This document shows, piece after piece, positions 1 to 13,109 of a DNA stretch of 64,000 nucleotides; the first letter of the stretch is position 1, and each line of letters opens with the position of its first letter. Under the pieces are notes generated by a model. The model made no database searches and was not told the DNA's origin. It was given only the letters and a program-made list of their open reading frames with translations. The DNA is from Prostheceraeus crozeri (lineage: Eukaryota > Platyhelminthes > Polycladida > Euryleptidae). The stretch lies in assembly GCA_907163375.1 (NCBI GenBank), contig CAJQUW010012929.1, positions 62,001 through 126,000 of the forward strand, in the 5' to 3' direction. Position numbers and translations under genes: made by a program.

Positions 1-3000
1 CGGATACTAAATAGACTACTAACAGATTTTATTCCTGAAAAGCATAGAAGCTGCTGCCTCGCTCTTTCCATTCTAATTCTTTTGGTTGAAGTTGTGAATC
101 TTATGGTTGTCGATAAACATCGGAATTAAATTTTGAGTTTTGTTCTTTTGGCTTTATGGTGACCACTGAGTATACGAGTAATTGGTAACCACTATAAGAC
201 CATAAGGAGATCCACCGAAATTTTCCCTTATCAATGATTCTTTTCAGAAAAATTGCTGATAGCCCAAACATGTGTGTGATGCCAGCTACCGGACAATGTT
301 CAACAGTGATAAGTACAAAATGCCTCTATACTGTACATATATTTAATTGCTATTGTAGCAATTAGGTACTGACGTAGGCCTCTAGGCTACTATCGAATTG
401 TAACATTGTCTTAATGTCTTTCGATATTTTTGAAAAACTGAGCAAGGCATCGAATGATATGCACTGTAGGCCTAAGGGATTCAGGTAAATATCATGTAGG
501 CCAAAGCTTGTTGCGAGAAAAAAATGTTAATTCATTACTAGAAGAGATGAATGTATCTTTTGATGTCTGGGTTTTCTAGGCCTACATCATTTCAGCGTCT
601 TTTCGGCCTTGAGGTTGAGGCAGTAGTTTTGCAGTTGGATCAATTAACCATTTCCAGAACTGAGTGGCGAGACTCAATCTCTTAAAAAAGATAAAAGCTC
701 TGTTACATGATTGGTAGAAGTGGTTTACGCAAAAAATCCTTACTTGAGACTGTCTAAAAATATACACATCTATATACGGCAACTCGGCTGGCGTTTTCTG
801 AATTTTGAATCTTTCAATACGAAAAAATTAGGAAAAGTTCACAGCACTCTAGAAAAACGAATAGTAACAGAATGTCTGGGAAAAGAAACAAACCGCTTAT
901 TATCTGAATGCTAAACAATTAAAAAAAGAGGCGACTTGACAGCCTGCACTGTATTACCAGAAACCCAAAATAAATTTTAAAATGTTAAATATCCTAGCTT
1001 CGCTCCTTAGAACAAGAAATAGTCTTCAACAGCAAAATCTAAGTCTTGGAAAAGACTCAAGTATATTCTGACACGTTAATCAAAGTAAAGCTGAAATTTA
1101 TTGCTAGTGACTGTTTTTCGAATGGGCTACATGTCTGATGTACATGTATATTGTACCTCTATAGGCATGGGTATAGATATCAGTATATCAGAGACATCAG
1201 TATAACTGTGTCAGTCTCCTGTAGATTAGGCCTATACTACACATCACATGCAAGTAAATGTGCAATTAGTAAACGAGGGAATCAGCTGATGCATTATTCA
1301 GCGCGCTCTATGTAATCTATATGTATGTAAAGATTCCAGTAGGGTCTCTGAGCAGGTGCTATATACTGATTGCCTCACAAATAAATAAAAGATGGAGGAA
1401 ATCTGCTATTTTTAAGAAAATAGATGTTCTTTTGCATTGTGTTTTGGAGTCGCTTACAGCTGTGAAATAGGTCTGTTTCGCTGAAAAAATCACTGCATTT
1501 CTCAAAAACTCAGAAGACGAATCAATGCAAGGCAGCGAGTCGAGACACATTCCGAATTCCTGATACATATTTCTATCCATATTCAGTAATTTGGATCATT
1601 TTGTAGCTGTAGGATAACAGGAAAAGAATATTGCAACAGACACTGCCATAACAATGAACATAAATTCTGATAGTGATAGGTAAATGTGCACAAACAATAA
1701 ATGTGCATTTCAGGCATTGCTCATCCTACTCAAAAAGCATAACTAGCAACATTACTAATGAAAGAAAAGTCATTAGCTTTTTATGAAGCAGGACAACGAA
1801 TGCAACTTTAGCCACGCGTTGGCCACGCTTTCAGCCGCGTATTATTTTCATTGGTAAATCACAAGTTTCAAGTTTACTAAGAAGAAGTGCAATGTTAAAG
1901 GAGCTACTAGTTTATTAGATGTAATGCATCAAAATCTACCTCTGTGAGTGAATAAAGCTCCCACTTAACGATATATGGACAGGGAGAGACTTCATGCAAG
2001 TTATTGTACTGGCACAATAAATCACTGAAATGAACCAATGAGAACGAAGCTTTTAGAAAGCATGGGAAATGCGTTTTCTGAAGTTGTTCTCATGAAACAA
2101 CATAAAAAGTCACAACAGCAGCTGACCAAAATCAAATTTATCGATGAAAACCATAGTGACGCTTGCAAACATAGCATGGATGATTTGTAACACTGAAGAC
2201 AAGCTATATTTTGGTGGAGAATTATAATTGAAAATGACCATTTTATGCTTCGGACTTTAGCTCAGCGCTAAATGTAAAGGTCAACAAACAAAGTACTCAA
2301 TACAGAAACTGTTTACGTCCTACGCTACAGCTGAGCGAAAATCTAGACTTCAACATAAATTTGCTTGGTGAATTTCAGTTACTTTATCTGAAAATGTCTC
2401 ATTCCCGACCATGAAAAGCTACAGAAGGAGAATTAGTATACATGAAGTAATTGATATAGATGAAATCATATATAGATGAATCCGACTACATCAACTTTTA
2501 CATTCTATCATCCACAATTTAATATGCTTATTATCACTGATTTTTTACCTGACCATGTGATTAATACAATTGTTGTCAAGATACCTTTTAGCGTGAGAAA
2601 GATACACATGTCTCATGAGTGTATTCGATTCACATATGGAACAGTGCAACATTATACATTGAATCTAAAATGTCTTCCATTAAAATTGCTCAAAAACATA
2701 TTCATCAAAACAAATATCTGCATGTCTAAAACGGTGTAAATTAGCTTCCTAATTGATATTAAGATGAACAATCTACTCACCAGACTCCTCAGAAATATTG
2801 AAAGATTTTTTTTGGTTCACTTCTCGCTAATTTCAGTCGATTGTTTCAATTCGTGGTCAGTGTTGCCAAGTTAGTGACGACACTGGGAAAGACATTTCAT
2901 CACATTCACATCGACATTTAAACAAAATATTGCAAATCCTAGAATGTCGAGGGATATTCACCGAAATCCCATAGAACTATGTAAATCTGCTTCCAGCAAG

Positions 3001-3070
3001 CAGTATGTCGATGTTGTAGAATATTTTAAGTGATCATCTCAATGATTGAAGCGATTTCTCATCTTCGGCG
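1..3070. other. No gene recognised
   Basis: AT-rich sequence with only short open frames (under 90 codons) that show no recognisable motif. No tRNA, rRNA or long repeat was seen. It may contain introns or degraded transposon sequence, but nothing supports a call. Confidence 0.5.
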
Positions 3071-3074
3071 GATT

Positions 3075-3178
3075 TTAGTGGCGGCTAGTGGCGACAAGTT
3101 TCCTGCCACGAGTCGGCAACAATTATTCGTTTCGTGGCGAGTTCGTGGCAGCTTTCGTGGCGAGGAGTTTACAGTGTA
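3075..3178. repeat. Short repeat built on the word GTGGCG/GCCACG
   Basis: About 90 bases hold six forms of one word in both orientations: GTGGCGG near 3078, GTGGCGA near 3088, GCCACGAG near 3104, CGTGGCGA near 3134, CGTGGCAG near 3146 and CGTGGCGAG near 3156. The right edge reads TTTACAGTG followed by TA, i.e. TA-CACTGTAAA on the minus strand, which resembles the end of the MITE at 37947-38165. Probably the end of a small non-autonomous DNA element; the left end was not found. Confidence 0.5.
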
Positions 3179-3500
3179 GTCAGGAGATGACGAAAGTCAG
3201 ACAAAATGACGCCAAGTTGGACATTTTGACGCAGTCAGACTTTTTGACGCAAATGGACTTTGTACCGCACGCTCGCATCTCACCAAATGTGGTGTACAGG
3301 TGAGTTTTGCTGAGATGTATTCAATACATGCATTCAATACTTTCCGCCGGTTTCGGTTTCGGAGACTCCAGATTTTCGTTCTCACTGACGCAGTCACACT
3401 TTTTTGACTCACGACGGTATCTGACACGTTGGACTATTAGACTCAAGGCAGACGTTTTGACGCATACTGAATAATTGACTCACGATTGCATAATAAGTTG
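3179..3500. repeat. Dispersed repeat built on TGACGCA/TGACTCA (copy 1)
   Basis: A stretch of about 320 bases dominated by TGACGCA, TGACTCA, GTCAGAC and TTGGAC words. The inverted counterpart at 25795-26080 shares the exact 19-mer TGCGTCAAAAAGTCTGACT (read on the minus strand here) and the same edge order, GGCGTCATT then ATCTCC. The two are therefore members of one dispersed family. No coding capacity. It abuts the GTGGC-word repeat on its left. Confidence 0.6.
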
Positions 3501-6500
3501 GAGGGGAGAATCAAGCATTCATAATCGCGATCAACCATCACAGAGTAAGTTACAGAACGTCTCTACCTCTTCATATAGTTTAGGCTTGCATGCTAATATG
3601 GCCTGGTAGAATCACAGGGGCTGGTTGACGAGGTCCCCTTAGAATTTATTATTCAAGATAGTCAATAAATAGGCTACCATAATGTAATTGAAGTGGGTAA
3701 ATTTCAAGGTGCCGAATTCCATGACTATATAGTAGGGTGACCGCCTGTCTTGCATAAATGCATCATATTAAATCGAGAAATTAATTTTTTCCAATATATG
3801 TTAGACACTGATTATAGAGCACTAGACAGATTTGGCAAATAAATCTCAGCAATTTTTAGTCGTCACTTAGCGACATGCAGAAATTTTGCACAAATGTAGT
3901 AAAAGCAGAGAATAAAAACTGCGTCAACATGCTCAGGGCAAGTTGCCATACAAATCCTAGTATTATTCATCTCGATCAAATGGTCACCTTGCACAACAAT
4001 GTAACCATAATTTGGCTGAAGTTCGCAAAGTATCAATACTCAATGGTCTAAAAATATAAAAATATTTGTATAGTTTCTGGGTGCAGAAAATAAACAAACG
4101 GGTAGTAAAACTGCCAAGTCTCATACGATTTCTTGAATGTTTTGTAATCACAAGCGTGACATTTAAAGCCAGACCTAATTCTCAGTGTCGACTCGTGCGC
4201 GAATCCAATCACCACTCTTTTGTCACCTTGAAAAAACGCTTCCTCAGGGAAAGAATTTTGCCGCGTCACACTTGCGAATTTTGCACAATAGCATTCCCAT
4301 AGCAAAATTCTCTACAGCTGAAATCAATACAAATCATGAAAAATTGACAAACCTGCAATCTTATTAAGAGCACACATGAACCTAAAGCAGAAAACTGTGA
4401 AAATGACCCTTTAGTTTGAGATGATGAATTGATACGCATACAGTAATAACGTGGGCAAAAAAAATAAATAAAAAAATGCCGAACTACTCACTACGAAAAA
4501 CTACAAATAGTGCTATGAATTAAATATTAAGGCCTATACTGTACTTTAACAAAGCTAGGGGACATCTTTGTCAATTAAGGTGCTTTTATTCGACATTTTT
4601 CTTTACAAAGTCACTTTGTTAACAGCTTGCCCCGGTCCACCTTATCATTCTAATGCCTATGAAACTAAATTTCAACAATATCTTAATTGAAAGTCCATTT
4701 CAAGCCCCCTAAAGCAAAGTAGCTACATGCTATAAAATAGTGTCATTTCTTTAATGGCGTTTACCACTATTCACGTTTTTGCAGTTGCTTCAATTACATA
4801 TAACTTTTGGAAAGCGTGTATGGGCATGTTTTGCCTGTTTGTTCATTGGAATTTAAATGCAACATAAAATTGGCAACATCCTACTGCTACGAATATAAGC
4901 CTTATGCCTATTGTTAAATAGGTACATGTATATTTGCATTTGAAGGAATGGACAAGAAAATATTCATACAAAGTTCATACAAAGTACAAGTATCATACAA
5001 AGTAAATTTATATTTTGCTTCAGATGAAAAACGGCTATATACCAGTGAGCTTACAAAACACACTAAAGTCATCGTTAACACCAGCAAATAATCTATAAAT
5101 TAATTCATCGATTTAAGTAATACAATTAGCCTGATCCGTATGTACACAAACTTGGTTGTAGAGAAATATGGACCGAAAGGAAGCATGCTTGTCAAGAAGC
5201 AGATAACTAGATAGCGGCATAGGAACGAAGCAGCATTTTAGGTATGAGTTCTTGAAAAGGATCTTCTCCATTTCACATAGGCCTGCCGTGAAACAGATTT
5301 TGAAGCTGCATTTTGCTGTCGAAAGCATAGCGCAAATTAGTGTATATGCCTACCTCTCAGAGTAGCACATAATTTGATTACAAATCCAAAAGCAGACACC
5401 AGGAGAATAGAAATGGTGCAATGCTTGAAATATATCTAGGACTGTGAAATTAGAGTTGCCGTAAATCACAGATGTACATCATTTAACTTGAGACAAATGT
5501 GGATCTAGGATAACTGAACTTTATTTTCCTCACCGGTGTTATATTTTCTAAGAGAAAATATAGCACTGCTTTCAAATGGTAAATATGCTTTAAATCAAAT
5601 AGAGTGCTTTATTATCATACTCTTAGACAATAAAGCACTCAGACTTTCGGTCGAAATTGAAATTCGGTCGTATTGAAAGATACATCATTTTGAGCAATGA
5701 CTTGTCTCATATCATAGTTATAATAATGGATATGGCTTGCGGTTTGAATTTTAGCCTGAATGAGGGTATAGCCTATGCATGCACTTTTTCATGTACTGCG
5801 GTATGATCAGTCCGTCTCTATTTCTTCTTTCATCTCTTAAAAAGGATTCGTTATTTACACCAAAGTATAATTTGTTAGGAGAATTTTTCCCATTGCTTCA
5901 TAGTTATCAAAATTCATCTAGAAGGATAAAATCAACACTGCAGCGACTGGCTCATCAATCTCTGAGCATCAAAGTCGAAAGTCCTGATTAATAGACTGTG
6001 CTTGAGGGCATATCGATGAGGGCATCTGAAGAATCCTTCTCCGGGATAGTGTGGTGCATCAAGTAGATTTGTATTTACATGTGTGTTAGCTGGGAATTCC
6101 GATTTGGGACTGTACTATAGTACCTACAGTATTCTAGTTGAACGCAGTTGGTAGACTACATGTGTAGACCTACTTGCTTTTCATCTTATTCCATTTGTTT
6201 CCAGTCTTCATGGATTATATTAGGCTTACATTCTTCGCTATAGCTTTCTTGATGATGCTTCCAATTTTGTGCCGTCCCTAATTAATGTCTCACATTTTTG
6301 TTTGATCTAGATCGTGCAGATTTCAAGAGATTTTTGAAAACCTAAAACCCTAGAAAAATTTGTATTTTGGCCGGGAGGCCTGAACTAATGGTAACATTTT
6401 GATAACGTTGGAGAACTAATAATACCATCATCATTGTTCTATGATATATTGTTCTATCTAATACTAATACAGAACTACTATAATAAAGTACTATAAATAG

Positions 6501-7136
6501 CTACTATATATATTATAATACTAATTATTGTTTTTGGAATTCACACTGTATTTGATGAATGCGATTGTCGCAAACAGACGATTCTTCATGATGAACCAAA
6601 AGTACGTTGAGGTATCTTCTTATAGAATTTGTTGGCTATATAAAATTGTAATAAAAACTATGTAGTCTTTCAGGACCGACGCTTCGTGTATTCACGCTTC
6701 TTAAGGGGCAAAAAAGCTAAAAACAATCAACAGAAAGTCAGTAGAGTGTCAGGAGGGACAAGCATAGTTATTTACGCAGTGGGTTAAAGAATTCTACCCT
6801 TACAATAATTGGTCAAAATCTTTTGCAGAAGTTGCAAGCAACATAACGTTATAAGGATTTTTTGTTTTGCTTCATCTTTGAATTGACAATTTTATTATAG
6901 AAGAGTAGAAGTGCATGCCTCACGACAATTCTCTGAAGAAGGTTAAATAAAACTCGGAATCATTTCAGCTATTGGACCCTATTACGTGAGCCTAAACATT
7001 CTTTTTGCCATTCCATTATGGCCGGGTGGTGTGTCATCGATTTCATTGTTACTGAGTAAGTACGGTTGTTCACTACTTACTACTCGATATTTCACATGTC
7101 ATTTTTCTATGAAAGTCGTTTATATAGCTCCAATTC
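3501..7136. other. No gene recognised; small hairpins
   Basis: AT-rich sequence with only short frames of no recognised content. It contains the hairpin pair listed at 5540-5640. No RNA gene or transposon coding remnant was seen. Confidence 0.45.
5540..5640. repeat. Two adjacent hairpins
   Basis: The first hairpin, about 5540-5562, is a near-perfect palindrome with arms TATATTTTCT and AGAAAATATA. The second has 12-base arms, GAGTGCTTTATT at 5602-5613 and AATAAAGCACTC at 5629-5640. They could be transposon-end remnants. No coding sequence is associated. Confidence 0.5.
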
Positions 7137-7180
7137 CAAATTAGACGGCCTTAATCGCAAGATTAAGGCCGTCTAATTTG
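7137..7180. repeat. Perfect 20-bp stem with GCAA loop
   Basis: CAAATTAGACGGCCTTAATC at 7137-7156 is followed by GCAA and then its exact reverse complement at 7161-7180. Twenty uninterrupted base pairs with a GNRA-type tetraloop are unlikely by chance in this sequence. No flanking gene or poly-T terminator indicates an RNA gene. Confidence 0.8.
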
Positions 7181-7416
7181 CTATGTGATACCATTGAGGT
7201 AGGAGGATTTCACCATTCATCTTCTCGTTCCCATTGAAAATGGCATTGAGGAGATTCCTATGTTTCACAATTATGATTAGTAGATATCTCAAGCTTGACA
7301 TGCTTTAATGTTATGAGCTGCATGGGTTATGTAGAAAATCATAATTGATTTCAGTCATTTACAGATGAAAATCTTGGATATTTGATGTCATAGATTTTTA
7401 GTTCAGCAACAATGCA

Positions 7417-7491
7417 ATTACCTTTCAAATGATCAGCCTAAATCGTCTGGCGATACGCGCCGACGATTTAGGCTGTCATTTGGAAGGTAAT
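7417..7491. repeat. Imperfect 30-bp hairpin
   Basis: ATTACCTTTCAAATGATCAG at 7417-7436 continues into CCTAAATCGTC. This pairs with GACGATTTAGGCTGTCATTT at 7462-7481 continuing into GGAAGGTAAT, across a loop of about 14 bases. There are a few mismatches. It lies 240 bases after the perfect hairpin at 7137 and is unrelated to it in sequence. Confidence 0.7.
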
Positions 7492-8279
7492 ATATCTTCA
7501 GTGTTGCTTAATTCCTTTCGAGTGACACAGAGCGGTCGAATACATGAATAGGCCTAATCCATTTCTATGGCCTGATCGCACGAGTTCAAAGATCACTAGT
7601 TGCACAGCAAACAGCCACAACGAGATTCTGCTAGGAACGATGCCGAAAATGAGACTTTCACAGAATGAATTTCACAGCCTACCACGAAGCTGAGCATCTG
7701 CCGAGTTCTATCCGGTTCCTTATCTTGTCAGACACGATCAAAGAAAAACACATTTCAATGCAATAGGACGAAGATTTTTTATATGCAGTTTCTTCAGATC
7801 ATTTTCTATGCATGCAAATTTGTCTGTGAGGCTATTCACATTCAGATTTGGCAAGCCTCTAAATGTTGAAAAATACAAGTATTTTCAGTAATTTTTCATG
7901 TATACCTCAAGGTCGGAAGTTTTGAATCCTCATGGATGCGTTGCTGTAACTGGATTAAAAATTTCGTTGCTTGAGGCTTGTCGGCATCTCTGTTATTTTT
8001 GTGTTTTTTTCTGTTATTGCATGAATTGCATGAATGTTTTTAGTTGTGTGTACGTAGGTAAGATGAGAGTCGTTATTCGGCTTTCAGTCAAAAACTGTGC
8101 CAGAAGCCAGTGGATCTCTGGATTGTATAGATTACAATTATCTGTCCGATCTGAGGATTAGTTGGTTTTTGGATTGTTTATCATTTGCGGATAGCTTCAC
8201 GCATCGAATGTATAACCAAACGAATATAGAAATCGAATACTAGATGACAGCGTAGGGATAGCAAACTGACATCGAAGTC

Positions 8280-8435
8280 GCGATTGTTACATATCCATTG
8301 GAAAAGCATATCCAAAGGGATGCCAGGCGGACAACCAGAATGCACAGCCGATAGCATGGATATCCGTCAAAAACAACTAACCAGATATCGGTTGGATATC
8401 AAACATATCCGCTTATAAGATACGGATCTCCTTAA
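8280..8435. repeat. Repeat built on GGATATCC, interrupted by pB1
   Basis: Words CATATCC, GGATATCCG, AGATATCGG, GGATATC and CATATCCGC recur here and continue after the pB1 transposon at about 11738-11885 (GGATATCC, GGATATCTGG, GGGTATCCG). The piggyBac element therefore appears to have landed inside a pre-existing GGATATCC-word repeat. A similar stretch lies at 12945-13105. Confidence 0.5.
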
Positions 8436-8836
8436 CCCTCTACCGGGCGTTGTAGCAAATTTGCTACAAACTATATAACATGCATTTTCTACCCCCACGC
8501 TTACCTAAATGTTACATTTCGAGTTTTAAATGAAAGAAAAGGTCTTAAGCAATTTTAAGAATTGAAAGTAATGCATCCATGACATCAATTTGCGTGCAAA
8601 TAAACATGTAAAACAATAGCATTATCTGAAGTTGATAATTTCAATAATGACCGGTTAAATGGTGAGTTATTATCGTGTCTTACATATGATCAGCCATGAG
8701 CTAGTGTAGCATTTTACGTGTATAAAGATCAGAAGAGTTGCATAGTGACATTACTTGACATTGATCAGCGTTTTCTTTTGATTAATTCATAACGTTATTC
8801 GTTTGTAGCAAATTTGCTACAATGCTCGGTAGAGGT
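8436..8836. repeat. pB1 left end: paired TIR copies and palindromes
   Basis: The terminal TIR is followed by the 18-bp palindrome TGTAGCAAATTTGCTACA at 8451-8468. The same palindrome recurs at 8804-8821, followed by TGCTCGGTAGAGG (about 8823-8835), a degenerate inverted copy of the TIR. The left end is thus bounded by inverted TIR-palindrome modules about 330 bp apart. Probable transposase-binding architecture; that role is inference. Confidence 0.75.
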
Positions 8837-9205
8837 TCGGAAACAATAGCAAATTTTGGAGTATACTTATTCGCCGAGGTGAGGAAGTCTTCCTAATATC
8901 ATAATTGATATATCACGTGATATGCATCACTCAATACATCAAATCTTCCCATTGTAAGGACTGCAATCTCCGATAAAATTGGAAATATACGATTTCTTTG
9001 ATCGGGTCAAAATATCAATGGCAATTCTCTATCTTGCAATGTTTAATTAAGAATTATCCGATATCTCAGTTTAGGTATCCAAAGTCGTTTCCAAATCTTA
9101 GAATAGAAAGATATGAGAGTTTCCACGGTTACAGTCTTTGTTCCCACGCTTTGTATTGACGTCATTCCCGCTTGGGTGCATATCAGTCGTTACTTGTAGA
9201 CATAG

Positions 9206-10989
9206 CCATTTTCTGTGAAAGTCATCGTTATAGAACGTCGTACAAGATTTAGAAAACTTGGAGTGGAGGAAGTGGTACAACTAATTCTCGAACCACAGTC
9301 TGACTCAGAAATTTCTGATGTTAGTGATTCCTCAGATATTGAGGATAGTGAGAATAACCTACCTGTGTCAACTACTTCGGAAGCTTTGGAAACCTCGAGT
9401 GGTAATATGGACGACGCAAGTGACATTGTTGAGCAAAGACCTGAAAACGTAGCTGCTAACCATGTTTTCAAATGGAGAAAGATAGTTCCTCCGGTCGTCG
9501 ATATCCCCTTTTCTGACTCTTTCTCTCCTCCACCGGACAGCATAATGACTCCACTGGAATATTTCAAGCTATTTTGGGATGACGAGGTATTGAGAATATT
9601 GACCGAAGAAACAAATCGATACAGCATAGAAGTATCCGGCAACTGTCTAAATATATCTTCACAGGAATTGGAACAGTTTCTCGGAATTCAAATTCAAATG
9701 GCAATAGTAAAAATTCCAAATTATGAGATGTATTGGAGCTCATTCTGTCGGTACGAGCCTATCGCCGCTATCATGTCATTGAAAAGGTATAAATCGATTA
9801 GATCTTTTTTACACGTCATCGATAACTCTAAAAGGGAAAATGCACAATACAAAAATGATAAACTTTTTAAGGTCAGACCTCTACTCGATATCATTCGCAG
9901 GAACTTCATGAAAATTGAACCGGAACGTGACCAAGCAATCGACGAACAGATCATCCCTGCAAAAACTAAGCGAAGTGGTGGAATTCGGCAGTATAATCCC
10001 AAAAAGATACATAAATGGGGCTTCAAGAACTTGGTACGTGCTGGTAAATCTGGATTTATTTACGATTTTTCCTCTACTCCGGTAAAGACAGTGCAGGTGC
10101 TGATAACTGCAATGCCACAAATACTGTTCTTCGACTTGTTTCTGATTTACCGAAAAATCGTGGTTACCGTTTATTCTTCGATAATTGGTTTTGTACTTTG
10201 AGTCTGATGCTTCAACTTCAAAGTATGGAAATACTTTGTACGGCAACGATTCGATCAAATAGACTCGGCTCTTGCACACTGTCTTCGGATGCTGATTTAA
10301 AAGCACGTGGTCGGGGTGCTTTTGATTACAGAACCGACAAGAATTCTGGCATCCATGTCGTGAAATGGATGGATAACAAGTGTGTCCTTCTCACATCGAC
10401 TTTTGCAGGAGTATCTTGTTCGAATACCGTTGAAAGATGGAATGGTAAAGAAAAAACACATGCTCAAGTTCAGCAACCCGATATCGTACGTGAGTATAAC
10501 TCATCTATGGGAGGTGTAGATTTGGCAGATATGTTGATATCACTCTATCGAACGACTATCATCTCGAAGAAAAGATGGTACTTGAAAATTATTTTCCATT
10601 GTGTAGACATGTATAAAATCAATGCCTGGCTTTTGTATCGTCGACATTGTGACCAGCAAGGTATTGAAAACAAGCATCAACTGAGACTATTGGATTTTAC
10701 TGCACAAATTTCAGCCGGTTTACATGTAGCTGGTAAGTCAACTGAGAAAATGGTCGGTCGTCCTAGGAAAAGAAGTTTAACTCCCTTATCTGTTGGGCGG
10801 GCCTCTTCTCATCCAAAGCCGACAGATCATATCATTCGCGATGGATTTCATCATTGGCCAGTTCATGGTGGCAAACGAAATCGCTGTCGGAAATGTCTGA
10901 TAGGATTTAGCGAGGTGTATTGCTCCAAATGCAACATGTGTCTTTGTCTCAACAAAAGCAGAAACTGCTTCTATGACTATCATGTCTAG
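9206..10989 (+). pseudogene. piggyBac-like transposase, one frameshift
   Basis: DDE-type transposase that would catalyse TTAA-specific excision and integration of pB1. The frame opens at 9206 after a TAG. There is no ATG before 9407; the first long open stretch starts at a GTG at 9215, so the start was lost or lies in an upstream exon. An acidic, Ser-rich N-terminus is followed by the DDE_Tnp_1_7-type core. The three expected Asp motifs are visible: IDEQIIP, FFDNWF and GGVDLAD. The C-terminus is a Cys-rich finger (CRKC, CSKC, CLC) as in piggyBac proteins. The reading frame shifts near 10079-10081, fitting loss of one base, between YDFSST and GKDSAG. Length over both frames is about 590 residues, normal for the family. 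Probably inactive as it stands. Confidence 0.9.
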
Positions 10990-11569
10990 ATTCTTGAATA
11001 TCTTATGCTTTTCATAGAATTGTTGTAATTGTAATTGTATCTTTATTTTATATCTCGTGGAAATACCATTTTGATACGACTGGATTTTTGTGGTTTTATC
11101 CCTTTATGTACAAGTAGGCTAAGTATGATATAAATCCTTATGTAAAGAACTGGTACAGATGCGTATATAAATTAGATACATACTATAGTATGCATGTAAA
11201 TGAGAAGTCTGAAACTTTTCAGTAGCATATCAACTTTTTAGTCTGTAGCTTAGAAATCTTTGATATTGGAATTGATTCATATAGTTATTCATTAATAATT
11301 AAAAATACTTTGTCAACTCAAAACAATATTCATACGAACCCATGATAAATGCTCGAATTTACATGTGATGGGTCAATAATACTTATTACGATGATATGCT
11401 AACTTGTAGGCCTATAGATATTTAACAGCTTATTATAAATGAGGTTCACTACATGTAGTTATCGATAACTTTATTGGTAGATATATTTTATATCAGAAAA
11501 CGTGCTCAGCATTAATAAGGAAAGGTGTTCGATTAGTTAATCTTCGATATTTTATTACGTAGTTCATGA

Positions 11570-11733
11570 CCCCTACCGGGCAATGTAGCAAATTTGCTAC
11601 AAATTCTAAAGTCCAGGTAATTGTTCAAAATCAAAATCCAACGGTCGTAATGTGATGTTTCGAGATTCTGTAGAAGGTAAAAAATAACAAATAATTTTTT
11701 CATTGAATATTTCAAAATGTGCCCGGTAGAGGG
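11570..11733. repeat. pB1 right end: paired TIR copies and palindrome
   Basis: CCCCTACCGGGC at 11570-11581 repeats the TIR inside the element, facing inward. It is followed by the palindrome TGTAGCAAATTTGCTACA at 11584-11601, and the true TIR closes the element at 11721-11733. The right end mirrors the left but with a shorter spacer. Confidence 0.75.
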
Positions 11734-11885
11734 TTAAGATAAAAATTTGTTATCGGCGGAGATAGACTGGATATCCAAGCAGCTCCTGACGTAGAAATAA
11801 TGGTGTGCATCCGTTCAGCCATGAAGATCCGTGGATATCTGGAGAAACTATAGGTTGCTAATCGGGTATCCGCTTGCTCGGAGGG

Positions 11886-12940
11886 GTGCGATTTAAAGAA
11901 AGCGACATGCAGTGCTTCAGCATCATCATTGTGCGTAACTTAGCATGGTACAATGTAGACGAAAGTAGACAGTAATGTTATCTCGTAATGATGATATCTG
12001 CACATGCATGTGACAGATATTTTAGAAGTCAAATTATCGTATGTCTACATGTGTGTTCATACCATTGCTGCCTACTCCGATTTCTTGTTTTTTAGATTCT
12101 CTAATTTTCTAATCCCACCATATAAAAATATCTTTAAGAACCTCAGAGCCCTATCGAATGCTTACACTAGTAGATAATCTTGCGAAAATCTTGCAGGAAA
12201 AACACAGAAATTGTAAAAATTACAATTTACACAAGGCAGACTCACGGTTATTGCAATTAAAACATCTGTATTAATTGTAATTATTCCGTTTTTGGTGTAA
12301 GATATTAAACTCAGAATAATTGCAAGAAACACTAGATCATTATTATACTTCAGGTAAATTATATAATTCTCAGCACTGACATCTTGTTCCGGAGTAAATT
12401 GCAATTGTAACCTATGTCAATGATCGCTTGCCGTAACGTTTGTTGGATGCCATAGAACCTAGTATAGAGTCTTCAAATTGCCCTAGAATTTAGTTTTGAA
12501 GCAAATATCTCATCTCGACGTTCTATACTGTAGATAACGAGTTGTAATGTGTTCCATCCCCAAAATCCAATAGCAACCAAGGGTTAGGTCGGCTATACTC
12601 CCATTCTTGAATACCGACTACAAGCATCAGTACAATGGCCGGTGATGTGTCCTATTTATAGATCTGATTCATAAATGTCCGCTGTAACAGATTCTCACTC
12701 GGTTTCTGCTCCGAGCTCGATTCGAATGATCTGATGTTGCTATGATTTTTCCATGTGGCTCATGTGATAGCTCAGTAGAAAGATGCCGTAACGTCCCAGT
12801 TTTGGGAACATCATGGGATGGTGACATTGCTGTGGATATTTGGAAAACCTTGGCAAATATATACTGGGAAATGATTAGGAATAAGTTGGATTTAAAACTA
12901 ATGGTATAAAGAGAAAATCTATTTTCCCACACAGCAAGAA
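11886..12940. other. No gene recognised
   Basis: AT-rich sequence after the GGATATCC-word flank of pB1. It holds only short frames with no recognisable motif and no RNA gene. Confidence 0.45.
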
Positions 12941-12944
12941 AAAT

Positions 12945-13105
12945 CCGCGGATAAAACGGATACAGGGTAGATAGCCGCAAAAAATCTGAGGATAACTTGA
13001 AAACTCGATGCGGTGATAAAAAGATATCAGATATCTACGGATGTGAGGGAGATATCCTCTATTTTCTGCAGCAGAGAATAGGAAGGATAGTCGATATCCA
13101 AGGTT
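12945..13105. repeat. GGATATCC-word repeat, second stretch
   Basis: CCGCGGATA, CGGATACAG, GAGGATAAC, GATATCAGATATC, CGGATG, GATATCC and CGATATCC recur within about 160 bases. This is the same vocabulary as the sequence flanking pB1 at 8280-8435 and 11738-11885. No coding capacity. Confidence 0.45.
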
Positions 13106-13109
13106 AATG

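Larger units (their letters stand above)
8436..11733 (+). mobile_element. Complete piggyBac-type DNA transposon (pB1)
   Basis: The ends are CCCTCTACCGGGC at 8436-8448 and its exact reverse complement at 11721-11733. Both are flanked outside by TTAA (8432-8435 and 11734-11737), the hallmark target duplication of the piggyBac superfamily. The 3298-bp element carries one transposase gene on the plus strand. Perfect 13-bp TIRs, an exact TTAA duplication and a gene broken by one frameshift suggest a fairly recent insertion. It sits inside a GGATATCC-word repeat. Both ends also contain an internal inverted TIR-like copy and a shared palindrome, listed separately. Confidence 0.92.

Noticed and set aside
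9721..10306. Minus-strand frames of 101 and 141 codons opposite pB1
   Set aside because: Antisense to the piggyBac transposase; no motif of their own.
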